Counted from the first letter of the stretch, positions 7,273 through 15,607 are shown. The stretch is DNA of 51,373 nt from SIG672 sp045535095 (GCA_045535095.1 JAZSKY010000020.1:1-51373), one strand, 5' to 3'. Made by a program: numbers and translations. The notes: generated by a model from the sequence alone, not told the origin.

Positions 7273-7306
7273 CCCCGATGCAATGCATCGGGGCTATTTT
7301 TCTTTT
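7273..7306. terminator. Terminator hairpin, copy 1 of CCCCGATGC family
   Basis: CCCCGATGC (7273-7281) pairs with GCATCGGGG (7285-7293), followed by T-rich CTATTTTTCTTTT. Related hairpins stand at 9476-9500, 10920-10943 and 10966-10987. Three of the four (7273, 9476 and 10966) lie directly before an rpsT 3' end. Confidence 0.75.
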
Positions 7307-7314
7307 AAATCAGC

Positions 7315-7409
7315 TTACGCGGAAAGTCCGTTAAGCATATTGGTGTACTGGCTCTTCTTTCTTGCAGCAGCGTTCTTGTGGATGATTCCCTTGGCAGCGG
7401 CCTGTCGAA
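7315..7409 (-). pseudogene. Remnant of rpsT 3' end, copy 1
   Basis: About 95 bases nearly identical to the last codons of rpsT at 11009-11103 on the same strand. It begins with the same TTA (stop codon on the minus strand) and breaks off after GGCAGCGGCCTG. There is one visible difference (GTGGATGA for GTGAATGA). The rest of rpsT is absent, so it cannot encode S20. It is the scar of a duplication. Confidence 0.85.
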
Positions 7410-7436
7410 CAAACGGAGTTTCCTGCCTCGTTTTTC

Positions 7437-7465
7437 TTGACAAATAAATTAAAAGGGGGTATAAT
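7437..7465 (+). promoter_or_regulatory. Promoter of first LRR lipoprotein
   Basis: Perfect consensus TTGACA (7437-7442), 17-base spacer, TATAAT (7460-7465). Nearly the same sequence recurs at 9731-9759 before the second lipoprotein gene. Confidence 0.9.
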
Positions 7466-7494
7466 GTAGAAAAATGCAATGTGAGGAGATCCCG

Positions 7495-9462
7495 ATGAAA
7501 CGAACATTTACATCAACACTTTCGCTTTTTCTTTGTCTTGTAATGCTGCTCAGTGTAGCTTTTACGGGATGCGATGAGGAAAGCAACACGAACACTTCGG
7601 ACGATCAGGATCAGACCGGTACTGTACCGGATACAGATCCCGACACGAATGATGCGGCAGTTCCTTGCGATGGTGTTTCGATCAGCAGCTCAAGTGTTTC
7701 TTTGACGGTGGGCGAAAGCGTAATGCTCACAGCCAATGTTACACCCGAAAATGCTACCGATAAAAACGTAACTTGGACGTCGTCTAACGATGCGATCGCG
7801 TTTGTCGTTAACGGAAGCGTGACCGCTATCGGAGAGGGCGTTGCGGTAATTATCGCAACTACATCTAACGGTAAGACTGCGACTTGCACGGTTACCATTA
7901 CAGATAATTTCGTTGCGGTAAACGGCGTCTCGCTGAACAAATCTAGCGTTGCTCTTGCCGAGGGTGAAAGCACTACGCTCACGGCAACGGTATCTCCCGC
8001 TAACGCAAGCGATAGAAATGTAAGCTGGACTTCGTCCAACACCTCTGTTGCAAGTGTGTCAAACGGCAAAGTAACGGCAGTCGGTGCAGGAAGTGCAACA
8101 ATAACCGTAACTACCTCTAACGGAAAGACCGCAACCTGCACGGTTACGGTTACGGTTACAGGCGACCCGCTTGACGATTTCTATTACGAAGCAAACAACA
8201 CCGGATATACTATTACCGGAGTTAAAAACAAGAACAAAATCGCTTATGTTGTTCCGAACAACGTCACAAAAATAAACGACGGGGTTTTTGCCGGCTGTAA
8301 CAATATGGAAAGCATAACTCTTCCGGGGGACATAAGCAGTAAATTTGGTGCAATATTCGGAACTCTGTATGATCCAAAAGCAACGGCAACAACTCAGGGC
8401 GGTAAAACCTATTATATTCCCTCGACTCTTGCATCGGTAACATTAACTGCGTCAATACGCTCGAGTACTATTGGGCAAACGCTTTTTTCTGAATATGGTA
8501 GCAGTGCAAGTGTAAATGTAATTTTCAACGATAGTGTAACGAGCATTGGCTATCACGCGTTCTACAATTGCAGTGGTCTTAATAGTATAACGATACCGAA
8601 CAGCGTAACGAGCATTGGTGATTCTGCGTTCCGCGGTTGCAGTAGCCTCACGAGTATAACGATACCGAACAACGTAACGAGCATTGGTGGTTCTGCGTTC
8701 CGCGGTTGCAGTAGCCTCACGAGTATAACGATACCGGATAGCGTAACGAGCATTGGTGATGATGCGTTCTACAATTGTAGTAAACTCGCGAGTATAACGA
8801 TACCGAACAGTGTAACGAGCATTGGTGATGATGCGTTCAAGGGTTGCGGCGGTCTCACGAGTATAACGATACCGGATAGCGTAACGAGCATTGGTGATTC
8901 TGCGTTCCGCGGTTGCAGTAGCCTCACGAGTATAACGATACCGGATAGCGTAACGAGCATTGGTGATTCTACGTTCCGCGGTTGCAGTAGCCTCACGAGT
9001 ATAACGATACCGGATAGCGTAACGAGCATTGGTGATTATGCGGTCGAAGATTGCAGTAGCCTCACGAGCATAACTATCCCCGACAGTGTAACGAGCATCG
9101 GTGATTATGCGTTCCGCGGTTGCGGGAGCCTCACGAGTATAACGATACCGGATAGCGTAACGAGCATTGGTGATTTTACGTTCCCCCGTTGCGGTAGCCT
9201 CACGAGTATAACGATACCGGATAGTGTAACGAGTATTGGTTGGTGTGCGTTCGAGGGTTGCAGTGGTCTCACGAGTATAACTATCCCCGACAGCGTAACG
9301 AGCATTGACAAGTCGGCGTTCGAAGGTTGCAGCGGTCTCACGAGTGTAAATTTCAACGGCACGAAAGCGCAGTGGAATAAAATAACTTTGGTTTCGAGTT
9401 GGAAAGATGATTCCGGCATAACCAAAATCGTTTGCACTGACGGAGTGATAACTCTTGACTGA
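7495..9462 (+). CDS. BspA-like lipoprotein with two Big_2 domains and LRR_5 repeats
   Basis: A 655-residue predicted surface lipoprotein. The start is the ATG at 7495, after GAGGAG; the ATG at 7474 precedes that site. The N-terminal signal (MKRTFTSTL, then a hydrophobic stretch) ends in a lipobox-like AFTGC with Cys at about 24. Next comes an acidic Thr/Asp linker. Two bacterial Ig-like Big_2 domains follow (VSISSSSVSLTVGES and VSLNKSSVALAEGES, each ending NGKTATCTVT). Twelve 23-residue BspA-type leucine-rich repeats of pattern SVTSIGDSAFRGCSSLTSITIPD follow. A short cap ends in ITKIVCTDGVITLD. Such proteins are exposed on the cell surface and often bind host or bacterial proteins. The paralogue at 9789 shares its promoter, signal peptide and repeats. 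Confidence 0.9.
   Translation: MKRTFTSTLSLFLCLVMLLSVAFTGCDEESNTNTSDDQDQTGTVPDTDPDTNDAAVPCDGVSISSSSVSLTVGESVMLTANVTPENATDKNVTWTSSNDAIAFVVNGSVTAIGEGVAVIIATTSNGKTATCTVTITDNFVAVNGVSLNKSSVALAEGESTTLTATVSPANASDRNVSWTSSNTSVASVSNGKVTAVGAGSATITVTTSNGKTATCTVTVTVTGDPLDDFYYEANNTGYTITGVKNKNKIAYVVPNNVTKINDGVFAGCNNMESITLPGDISSKFGAIFGTLYDPKATATTQGGKTYYIPSTLASVTLTASIRSSTIGQTLFSEYGSSASVNVIFNDSVTSIGYHAFYNCSGLNSITIPNSVTSIGDSAFRGCSSLTSITIPNNVTSIGGSAFRGCSSLTSITIPDSVTSIGDDAFYNCSKLASITIPNSVTSIGDDAFKGCGGLTSITIPDSVTSIGDSAFRGCSSLTSITIPDSVTSIGDSTFRGCSSLTSITIPDSVTSIGDYAVEDCSSLTSITIPDSVTSIGDYAFRGCGSLTSITIPDSVTSIGDFTFPRCGSLTSITIPDSVTSIGWCAFEGCSGLTSITIPDSVTSIDKSAFEGCSGLTSVNFNGTKAQWNKITLVSSWKDDSGITKIVCTDGVITLD
8533..9360 (+). 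repeat. Twelve tandem 69-bp coding repeats
   Basis: Twelve consecutive 69-base units, each encoding one 23-residue LRR_5 repeat, run without gap from 8533 to 9360. Many units are near-identical at the DNA level (ACGAGTATAACGATACCGGA and GTAACGAGCATTGGTGATT recur), including synonymous sites. Recent expansion or gene conversion is therefore likely, and the copy number may vary between strains. Confidence 0.92.
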
Positions 9463-9475
9463 ATAAATAAAGAAA

Positions 9476-9510
9476 ACCCGATGCGAAAATCGCATCGGGT
9501 ATTTTTCTTT
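9476..9510 (+). terminator. Terminator after first LRR lipoprotein
   Basis: ACCCGATGCGA (9476-9486) pairs with TCGCATCGGGT (9490-9500), three-base loop, then ATTTTTCTTT. Confidence 0.88.
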
Positions 9511-9517
9511 GCTTAGC

Positions 9518-9632
9518 TTACGCGGAAAGTCCGTTAAGCATATTGGTGTACTGGCTCTTCTTTCTTGCAGCAGCGTTCTTGTGAATGATTCCCTTGGCAG
9601 CGGCCTGGTCGACCTTCTTGATTACGCCTGCG
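9518..9632 (-). pseudogene. Remnant of rpsT 3' end, copy 2
   Basis: About 115 bases almost identical to rpsT bases 11009-11123, with one difference visible (GACCTT for GATCTT). It begins with the stop codon and runs through GATTACGCCTGCG. At that point the sequence switches into a fragment of prmA. It cannot encode S20. Confidence 0.88.
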
Positions 9633-9679
9633 CAAAGCTCGTCTGCTCGGGAATAATCGAGGGCAGGGAAAAGGACGTT
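9630..9679 (+). pseudogene. Remnant of prmA 3' region
   Basis: Fifty bases identical to prmA 3024-3073 (GCGCAAAGCTCGTCTGC through GAAAAGGACGTT). The upstream join to the rpsT remnant falls in shared GCG and AAAG microhomology. The downstream side runs into unrelated sequence that leads to the lipoprotein promoter. This is the expected junction of a tandem duplication spanning prmA to rpsT. Confidence 0.9.
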
Positions 9680-9730
9680 ATATGCCTTCTCTTGCGAGTG
9701 GCGCGAGCGGAGTTTTCCATCTCGTTTTTC

Positions 9731-9759
9731 TTGACAAATAAATTAAAAGAGAGTATAAT
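9731..9759 (+). promoter_or_regulatory. Promoter of second LRR lipoprotein
   Basis: TTGACA (9731-9736), 17-base spacer, TATAAT (9754-9759). The spacer and downstream bases match the promoter at 7437 with few changes. Confidence 0.9.
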
Positions 9760-9788
9760 GTAGAAAAATACAGTGTAAGGAGATCCCG

Positions 9789-10913
9789 ATGAAACGAACA
9801 TTTACATCAACACTTTCACTTCTTCTTTGCCTTGTAATGCTACTTGGCGTGGTGTTTACGGGGTGTGATGAGGAGGAAAATACGGATACCCCGAGTGATC
9901 AGACCGGTAATGTGCTTGGCGCGGATGTCGACGGAGATAACACAACCGACGGCGACGATAACACGACCGTTAATGTAGATGAACTGCTTGCCGATTTTAT
10001 ATATAAAAAAACGGAAACGGGATATGAAATTGCCGGAGTCAAGGATAAAAGTAAAACAACCTATGTGATTCCTGATATAGTAACGAGCATTGGCAGTGAT
10101 GCGTTCTCATGGTGCCAGAGTCTTACGGGCGTAACTATCGGAGACGGTGTAACGAGCATTGGTAAGGGTGCGTTTCTGGGTTGCAGTAAGCTCACGAGCA
10201 TAACTATTCCCGATAGTGTAGAGACCGTTGGCAGTGATGTGTTCTACGGTTGCATAGCTCTTGCGAGCATAACTATTCCCGATAGTGTAGAGATCATTGG
10301 CGGCGGCGCGTTCGATTATTGCACTAACCTGCAATATAATGAGTATGATAACGCACATTATCTTGGAAATGAAAGCAATCCGTACGTTGTGTTGATTGAA
10401 GCAAAATCAACTGATATTACCTCGTGTGATATTCATTCTGATACAAAATTCATATACGGTTCTGCGTTTTTTTGGTGCAGTAGTCTCACGAGCATAACTA
10501 TCCCCGTCGGCGTAACGAGTATTGGTGATTGGGCGTTCTCCGGTTGCAGTGGTCTCACGAGCGCAACTATCCCCGTAGGCGTAACGAGCATTGGCGAGTA
10601 TGCGTTCTATAATTGCCGTAGTCTCACGAGCGTAACAATACCCGACGGTGTAACGAGCATTGGCGAATTTGCGTTCTACAATTGCCGTAGTCTCGCGAGT
10701 GTAACAATACCTGACAGCGTAACGGGAATAGGTCAATGTGTGTTCTCCGGTTGCAGTGGTCTTACGAGCATAACGTTTGAGGATACCTCGACTTGGTATA
10801 GAACGACTGACAGTAGTTATACCAACGGCTCAAGCGTTTCGGTCGATTCGCCGACTGGCAATGTGGAGTATTTTACATCAACGTATTGGAATTATTATTG
10901 GTATAAAAAATAA
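9789..10913 (+). CDS. BspA-like LRR lipoprotein, paralogue without Ig-like domains
   Basis: A 374-residue predicted surface lipoprotein. The start ATG at 9789 follows AAGGAG and lies in the same context as the first copy. The signal peptide is nearly identical to that of the upstream paralogue and ends VFTGC. An Asp/Thr-rich linker with GDNTTDGDDNTT leads directly into BspA-type repeats (SVTSIGDWAFSGCSGLTSATIPV). The Big_2 domains are absent. An irregular insert (about residues 180-215, LQYNEYDNAHYLGNESNPY) breaks the repeats; this pattern is common in BspA proteins. The C-terminus is aromatic and basic (YWNYYWYKK). The promoter, the signal peptide and the following terminator show it arose by duplication of the unit at 7430-9510. 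Confidence 0.88.
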   Translation: MKRTFTSTLSLLLCLVMLLGVVFTGCDEEENTDTPSDQTGNVLGADVDGDNTTDGDDNTTVNVDELLADFIYKKTETGYEIAGVKDKSKTTYVIPDIVTSIGSDAFSWCQSLTGVTIGDGVTSIGKGAFLGCSKLTSITIPDSVETVGSDVFYGCIALASITIPDSVEIIGGGAFDYCTNLQYNEYDNAHYLGNESNPYVVLIEAKSTDITSCDIHSDTKFIYGSAFFWCSSLTSITIPVGVTSIGDWAFSGCSGLTSATIPVGVTSIGEYAFYNCRSLTSVTIPDGVTSIGEFAFYNCRSLASVTIPDSVTGIGQCVFSGCSGLTSITFEDTSTWYRTTDSSYTNGSSVSVDSPTGNVEYFTSTYWNYYWYKK

Positions 10914-10919
10914 CTATAT

Positions 10920-10943
10920 CCCCCGATGCAAATGCATCGGGGG
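10920..10943 (+). terminator. Terminator after second LRR lipoprotein
   Basis: CCCCCGATGC (10920-10929) pairs with GCATCGGGGG (10934-10943). It starts four bases after the gene end. There is no strong T run. Confidence 0.75.
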
Positions 10944-10964
10944 ATGCTATAACCCAAAAGAAAA

Positions 10965-10998
10965 CCCCCGATGCGTTTGCATCGGGGTTACTTTTCTT
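10965..10998. terminator. Terminator between second lipoprotein and rpsT
   Basis: CCCCGATGC (10966-10974) and GCATCGGGG (10979-10987) with a GTTT loop. Runs of T flank it on both strands (ACTTTTCTTTTT rightward, TTTTCTTTTGGG leftward), so it can stop transcription in both directions. Confidence 0.8.
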
Positions 10999-11008
10999 TT
11001 TAATTAGC

Positions 11009-11284
11009 TTACGCGGAAAGTCCGTTAAGCATATTGGTGTACTGGCTCTTCTTTCTTGCAGCAGCGTTCTTGTGAATGATTCCCTTGGCAGCGGCCTGGT
11101 CGATCTTCTTGATTACGCCTGCGTAAAGTGCACTTGCACCTTCCTTATCGCCTGCCTGGATAGCAGCCTCGTATTTCTTCATCATAGTCTTGAAAGCAGA
11201 CTTGAACATCTTGTTCTGAAGAGTCTTTACCTTAGTAACGATAACACGTTTCTTTGCAGATTTAATGTTAGGCAAACTGTTCAC
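11009..11284 (-). CDS. rpsT: 30S ribosomal protein S20
   Basis: Primary 16S rRNA-binding protein of the small subunit body. The 91-residue basic protein has the S20 pattern. It has an N-terminal IKSAKKRVIVTKVKTLQNKMFKSAFKT type helix and a C-terminal AAAKGIIHKNAAARKKSQYTNMLNGL segment. The start follows a GGGAGG site. It is convergent with the accessory genes and divergent from rpoB. Its 3' end has been copied twice in the upstream hot spot (7315-7409, 9518-9632), while this copy is intact and must be the functional one. Confidence 0.97.
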   Translation of the reverse strand: MNSLPNIKSAKKRVIVTKVKTLQNKMFKSAFKTMMKKYEAAIQAGDKEGASALYAGVIKKIDQAAAKGIIHKNAAARKKSQYTNMLNGLSA

Positions 11285-11391
11285 CTCCCTTTAATTTTCC
11301 TGTTTCTCTTAATCACCAAATTATAATACCACAACTCTTTCAAAAAATCAACCCTTTTTTGAAAAAAACTTACATTTTTTTGAAAAAAGTA

Positions 11392-11420
11392 TTGACAAAG
11401 GAAATTACTTGTGGTAATAT
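11392..11420 (+). promoter_or_regulatory. rpoBC promoter
   Basis: TTGACA (11392-11397), 17-base spacer, TAATAT (11415-11420). An A/T-rich tract (TTTTTTTGAAAAAAGTA) lies just upstream like an UP element. The string AAAAAAG-TATTGACAAAG is shared with both putative rRNA promoters at the window end. Confidence 0.8.
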
Positions 11421-11540
11421 GATAACGTCCAATAAAATCGGTAAAAATGCGCCGATTTGGAAATGCGCTGATTTCGGGGTTCTCAAAAACCGCCGATTTT
11501 GGCACGAAATCAGATAAAAAATAGGCAAAATAATGTAAAG

Positions 11541-11690
11541 TTTGTGGGTCATACCCGTTTTTGACCGACCTTAACGATCTTTTGCAGATCCCAGCGATAC
11601 TGTATGGCGGTAACCAGCTTGCCACATTGTTGGAGAAATTTGTAAATTAATTGTTAACAGGTTTTTCGGTCACTTGTGGGTATGGTCTAT
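11541..11690 (+). promoter_or_regulatory. Structured leader of rpoB
   Basis: About 300 bases separate the promoter from rpoB. Paired segments lie in nested order: CATACCC (11550-11556) with GGGTATG (11678-11684), TGACCG (11562-11567) with CGGTCA (11667-11672), and ACC-TTAAC near 11569-11575 with GTTAA-CA-GGT near 11653-11662. Smaller hairpins may form inside. This is a long-range stem enclosing a domain, as in cis-regulatory leaders. I cannot match it to a named family. Confidence 0.55.
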
Positions 11691-11725
11691 TTATTTGCAA
11701 TTTTTGCCGAAACGGAGGAAGAAAA

Positions 11726-14700
11726 ATGGTAAAGCCCCATCAGCTCGGTAAGACTACCAGAATGAGCTTTTCCAAGATAGACGAGGTACTCGAGATACCG
11801 AATCTTCTTGAGGTTCAGAAAAAGTCCTATCAGTGGTTTTTGGAAGAAGGACTGCAGGAAGTCCTTCGCGACGTCTCTCCGATAATCGACTACTCGGGTA
11901 ACAAGTACATCGAGTTCGTTGATTTCACGATAGACGAGACTCCTAAGTACCCCGAAGAGGAGTGCAAGGAGCGTGACGTTAACTACTGCGCACCCCTTCG
12001 CGTAAGAGTACGTCTCTACAACAAGAGCACTGACGAAGTTGTCGAAAAGGTTATATTTATGGGAGATTTCCCGCTCATGACCGACAACGGCACCTTCATC
12101 ATCAACGGCGCGGAGCGCGTTGTCGTTTCGCAGATCGTTCGTTCGCCCGGCATGTACTACGAGACCTCGATCGACAAGGCGGGTAAGAGAGTATTTGCTG
12201 CAACGGTAATTCCTTACCGCGGCGCTTGGCTCGAGTATGAGCTTGACGCAGACGGCGTGCTTATGGTTCGTATCGATAAGAACCGCAAGATCCCCGCAAC
12301 CGTACTCGTTCGCGCACTTTGCGAAGGAAACGATGCGGACGTTGTAAGAGTTATCGGTAACGATCCCAAGCTTCTTCTCACTCTCGAGAAGGACGGTATG
12401 AACGCTGAGGCTCTCAAGAATAAGACCACCGCAGGTGACGAGGCACTTAAGGAAATATACAAGAAGCTCCGTCCGGGCGAGCCCCCGACAGTCGAGAGCG
12501 CACTTACTCTTGTAAACAACCTCTTCTTCGACCCCAAGAGATACGATCTTGCACCGGTCGGAAGATATAAGTATAACAGAAAGATGAATATCGCTCCCAG
12601 AATCACGGGCAGAACTCTTACCGCAGACGCTGTAAGCCCGATGGGAGAGGTCATCGCAGAGGCAGGCACCTTCGTAACTGCCGCTATCGCTGAACAGATC
12701 GAGTTTGCAGGTGTAAACGAGGTTTCGGTAGCGCTTGAGAACGAAGCAGGCAGCTTCACCGTTATATCCAACGGAACCGTTTACCCCGCAGCTATCCTCG
12801 GACACGATCTTACCGAGGCGGGAATCGGCGAAAAGGATAAAGTCGTAACCTCCGTGCTTCTCGAGATCATTGAGGCTTGCGAAGGAGATATGGACGCAGT
12901 TACAGCAGCGTGCCGCGACCGTTTCTTCGATCTTATGCCTAAGCATATCACTAAGGACGATATTTTCGCTTCCATTAACTATATTCTCGGTCTTTCCTAT
13001 GACATTGGCTCGATCGACGATATAGACCACCTCGGAAACAGACGTCTCCGTTCTGTCGGAGAGCTTCTCCAGAACCAGTTCAAGATCGGTTTCTCGAGAA
13101 TGGATAAGAATATCAAGGATAAGATGGACCAGAACAGCGACTCGCTTTCTCCCGAAACTCTTATCAACATTCGTCCGATAGTTACCGCTCTCAGAGACTT
13201 CTTCGGATCCTCGCCGCTTTCGCAGTTCATGGATCAGAACAACCCTCTTGCAGAGCTTACTCACAAGAGACGTCTCTCGGCGCTCGGACCCGGCGGTCTC
13301 TCGCGCGACAGAGCATCCTTCGAGGTTCGTGACGTACACTATACTCACTACGGTAGAATGTGTCCCGTTGAGACTCCTGAAGGACCAAACATCGGTCTTA
13401 TCTCCTATCTTTCTACTTACGCTCGCATAAACGATTACGGCTTTATCGAGGCTCCTTACAGAAAGATCGACAAGGAGACCGGTGTAGTTCTTGACGAGAT
13501 CAGATATATGACCGCAGACGAAGAGGACAACTACATCGTTGCTCAGGCAAACGAGCCTCTTGACGAAAACAAGCGCTTCATCAATAAGAAGGTCACCGCG
13601 CGTCACCGCGCAGAGATCTTTGAGGTTGAGGCTTCTGAGGCTGACTATATGGACGTTTCGCCCAAGATGGTCGTTTCGGTTGCTACCTCGATGATCCCCT
13701 TCCTTGAAAACGACGATAACTCGCGTGCGCTCATGGGATCGAACATGCAGAAGCAGGCAGTGCCGCTTATGGTGTGCGACTCTCCTATCGTCGGAACAGG
13801 TATGGAGTACAAGGCAGCAGTTGACTCCGGCGTTGTAGTATGCGCAAAGAACGCAGGTGTTGTTGAAAAGGTATCGGCAGACGAGATCGTTATTCTCAAC
13901 GATAACGACGAGCGCGATGCTTACCGCCTCATCAAGTTCAAGCGCTCCAACCAGGGTACCTGCGTAAACCAGCGTCCTATCGTTGAGTGCGGCGAAAGAG
14001 TAGAGGCAGGAGCAGTTATCGCAGACGGTCCTGCAACCTCTAACGGCGAAATTTCGCTCGGTAAGAACGCACTTATCGGATTTATGACCTGGGAAGGTTA
14101 TAACTACGAGGACGCAGTCCTTCTCAACGAGCGTCTCGTTGCAGAGGACGTTTATACCTCTATCCACATTGAAGAGCATACTCACGAAGCAAGAGATACC
14201 AAGCTCGGACAGGAAGAGTTCACAAGAGAGATCCCCAACGTTGGAGAGGACGCTCTTAAGAACCTCAATGCCGACGGTATTATAAGAATAGGTACCGAGG
14301 TTAAGTCGGGTGACATTATCGTAGGTAAGGTAACTCCCAAGGGAGAGACCGAGCTTACCGCAGAGGAAAGACTCCTTCGCGCGATCTTCGGTGAGAAGGC
14401 ACGCGAGGTAAGAGATACCTCTATGCGTCTCCCCCACGGTGAAGCAGGTATCGTCGTTGACGTTAAAGTGTTCTCGCGTGAGAACGGCGACGAGCTTCCT
14501 CCGGGAGTTAACAAGGTAGTAAGAGTTTACGTTGCACAGAAGAGAAAGATCTCTGTCGGAGACAAGATGGCAGGACGTCACGGAAACAAGGGTGTCGTTT
14601 CGAGAATTCTTCCTCCCGAGGATATGCCTTTCCTTCCCGACGGAACTCCGCTTGATATAGTTCTTAACCCGCTGGGCGTTCCTTCGCGAATGAACATCGG

Positions 14701-15607
14701 TCAGGTGCTCGAGGTTCACCTCGGTATCGCAGCAAGAAAGCTTGGCTGGAAGGTAATGACCCCCGTATTCGACGGCGCAGGCGAGAAGGATATTATGGAA
14801 TGCTTCAAGATGGCAGGCATGTACCGTGAGCTTCTTCCCAACGAGAGCGTTGAAGGCAAGGAGATCTTTACCGCAAGCGTAAACGAGGAGACCGGTGAGA
14901 CCGAGTACACTCCCGTTCCCGCAGAGCTTCTCGAGGACAGAGCTTGGATCGAAAGCATGGTAGAAGAGAAGAAGCTCAAGATCGTTGACGGTAAGTCTAT
15001 CCTTTACGACGGCCGTACCGGTGAGCGCTTCGATAACCCCGTAACTGTCGGTGTAATGTACTACCTCAAGCTCCACCACCTCGTTGATGATAAGATCCAC
15101 GCACGTTCGACCGGACCTTACTCGCTCGTAACTCAGCAGCCTCTCGGAGGTAAGGCTCAGTTCGGTGGTCAGCGTTTCGGAGAAATGGAAGTTTGGGCGC
15201 TCGAGGCTTACGGCGCAGCATATACTCTTCAGGAGATACTCACCGTTAAGTCGGACGACGCTGCAGGTCGTGTTAAGACCTACGAGGCTATCGTTAAGGG
15301 TCAGAACATTCCTACTCCCGGCGTTCCCGAATCGTTCAAGGTCCTCGTAAAAGAGCTTCAGTCTCTCGGACTTGATATGCGCGTTTATGACGAGGCCGGC
15401 GAAGAGATCGAGCTTGCAAAGCTTGGCGAAGAGGAAGATATGCAGATTCCTACCATCGCTCCCGAAATTCTCGGTGAGAGCGTTGAGACCGACGAGCTTG
15501 CACAGTCCTTCTACGAAGAGGATCTCTCTGACGAGGAGTACAGCGCAGAAGATGAGTTTGATGACGAAGTTTACGTTGACGATGAATACGTCGGCGACGA
15601 CGAATAA
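11726..15607 (+). CDS. rpoB: DNA-directed RNA polymerase subunit beta
   Basis: Catalytic beta subunit of RNA polymerase. The start ATG at 11726 follows CGGAGGAAG and gives the usual N-terminus MVKPHQLGKTTRMSF; the upstream in-frame ATG at 11651 has no such site. The protein has 1293 residues. The rifampicin-binding region (SPLSQFMDQNNPLAELTHKRR then LSALGPGGL) has the drug-sensitive residues at the usual Asp, His and Ser positions. The catalytic region MAGRHGNKGVVS and the C-terminal clamp KLHHLVDDKIHARSTGPYS are intact. The tail is very acidic. It is 17 bases from rpoC. The ribosomal genes that usually precede it (rplJ, rplL) are not here. Confidence 0.99.
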   Translation: MVKPHQLGKTTRMSFSKIDEVLEIPNLLEVQKKSYQWFLEEGLQEVLRDVSPIIDYSGNKYIEFVDFTIDETPKYPEEECKERDVNYCAPLRVRVRLYNKSTDEVVEKVIFMGDFPLMTDNGTFIINGAERVVVSQIVRSPGMYYETSIDKAGKRVFAATVIPYRGAWLEYELDADGVLMVRIDKNRKIPATVLVRALCEGNDADVVRVIGNDPKLLLTLEKDGMNAEALKNKTTAGDEALKEIYKKLRPGEPPTVESALTLVNNLFFDPKRYDLAPVGRYKYNRKMNIAPRITGRTLTADAVSPMGEVIAEAGTFVTAAIAEQIEFAGVNEVSVALENEAGSFTVISNGTVYPAAILGHDLTEAGIGEKDKVVTSVLLEIIEACEGDMDAVTAACRDRFFDLMPKHITKDDIFASINYILGLSYDIGSIDDIDHLGNRRLRSVGELLQNQFKIGFSRMDKNIKDKMDQNSDSLSPETLINIRPIVTALRDFFGSSPLSQFMDQNNPLAELTHKRRLSALGPGGLSRDRASFEVRDVHYTHYGRMCPVETPEGPNIGLISYLSTYARINDYGFIEAPYRKIDKETGVVLDEIRYMTADEEDNYIVAQANEPLDENKRFINKKVTARHRAEIFEVEASEADYMDVSPKMVVSVATSMIPFLENDDNSRALMGSNMQKQAVPLMVCDSPIVGTGMEYKAAVDSGVVVCAKNAGVVEKVSADEIVILNDNDERDAYRLIKFKRSNQGTCVNQRPIVECGERVEAGAVIADGPATSNGEISLGKNALIGFMTWEGYNYEDAVLLNERLVAEDVYTSIHIEEHTHEARDTKLGQEEFTREIPNVGEDALKNLNADGIIRIGTEVKSGDIIVGKVTPKGETELTAEERLLRAIFGEKAREVRDTSMRLPHGEAGIVVDVKVFSRENGDELPPGVNKVVRVYVAQKRKISVGDKMAGRHGNKGVVSRILPPEDMPFLPDGTPLDIVLNPLGVPSRMNIGQVLEVHLGIAARKLGWKVMTPVFDGAGEKDIMECFKMAGMYRELLPNESVEGKEIFTASVNEETGETEYTPVPAELLEDRAWIESMVEEKKLKIVDGKSILYDGRTGERFDNPVTVGVMYYLKLHHLVDDKIHARSTGPYSLVTQQPLGGKAQFGGQRFGEMEVWALEAYGAAYTLQEILTVKSDDAAGRVKTYEAIVKGQNIPTPGVPESFKVLVKELQSLGLDMRVYDEAGEEIELAKLGEEEDMQIPTIAPEILGESVETDELAQSFYEEDLSDEEYSAEDEFDDEVYVDDEYVGDDE

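Noticed and set aside
7250..7447. Small plus-strand gene
   Set aside because: It reads through a terminator and the reverse of the rpsT remnant; no ribosome binding site.
8533..9360. CRISPR array
   Set aside because: The 69-bp repeats are contiguous, in frame and coding, with no spacers and no cas genes.
8452..9495. Minus-strand frame with regular Arg/Tyr/Thr repeats
   Set aside because: Antisense of the 69-bp repeats; the periodic protein follows from the DNA repeat and there is no ribosome binding site.
9509..9763. Small plus-strand gene of 84 codons
   Set aside because: It is made of the antisense rpsT remnant joined to the prmA remnant.
11687..15100. Long minus-strand open frame of 1137 codons
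   Set aside because: It is antisense to rpoB, has no family pattern, and arises from the codon bias of rpoB.
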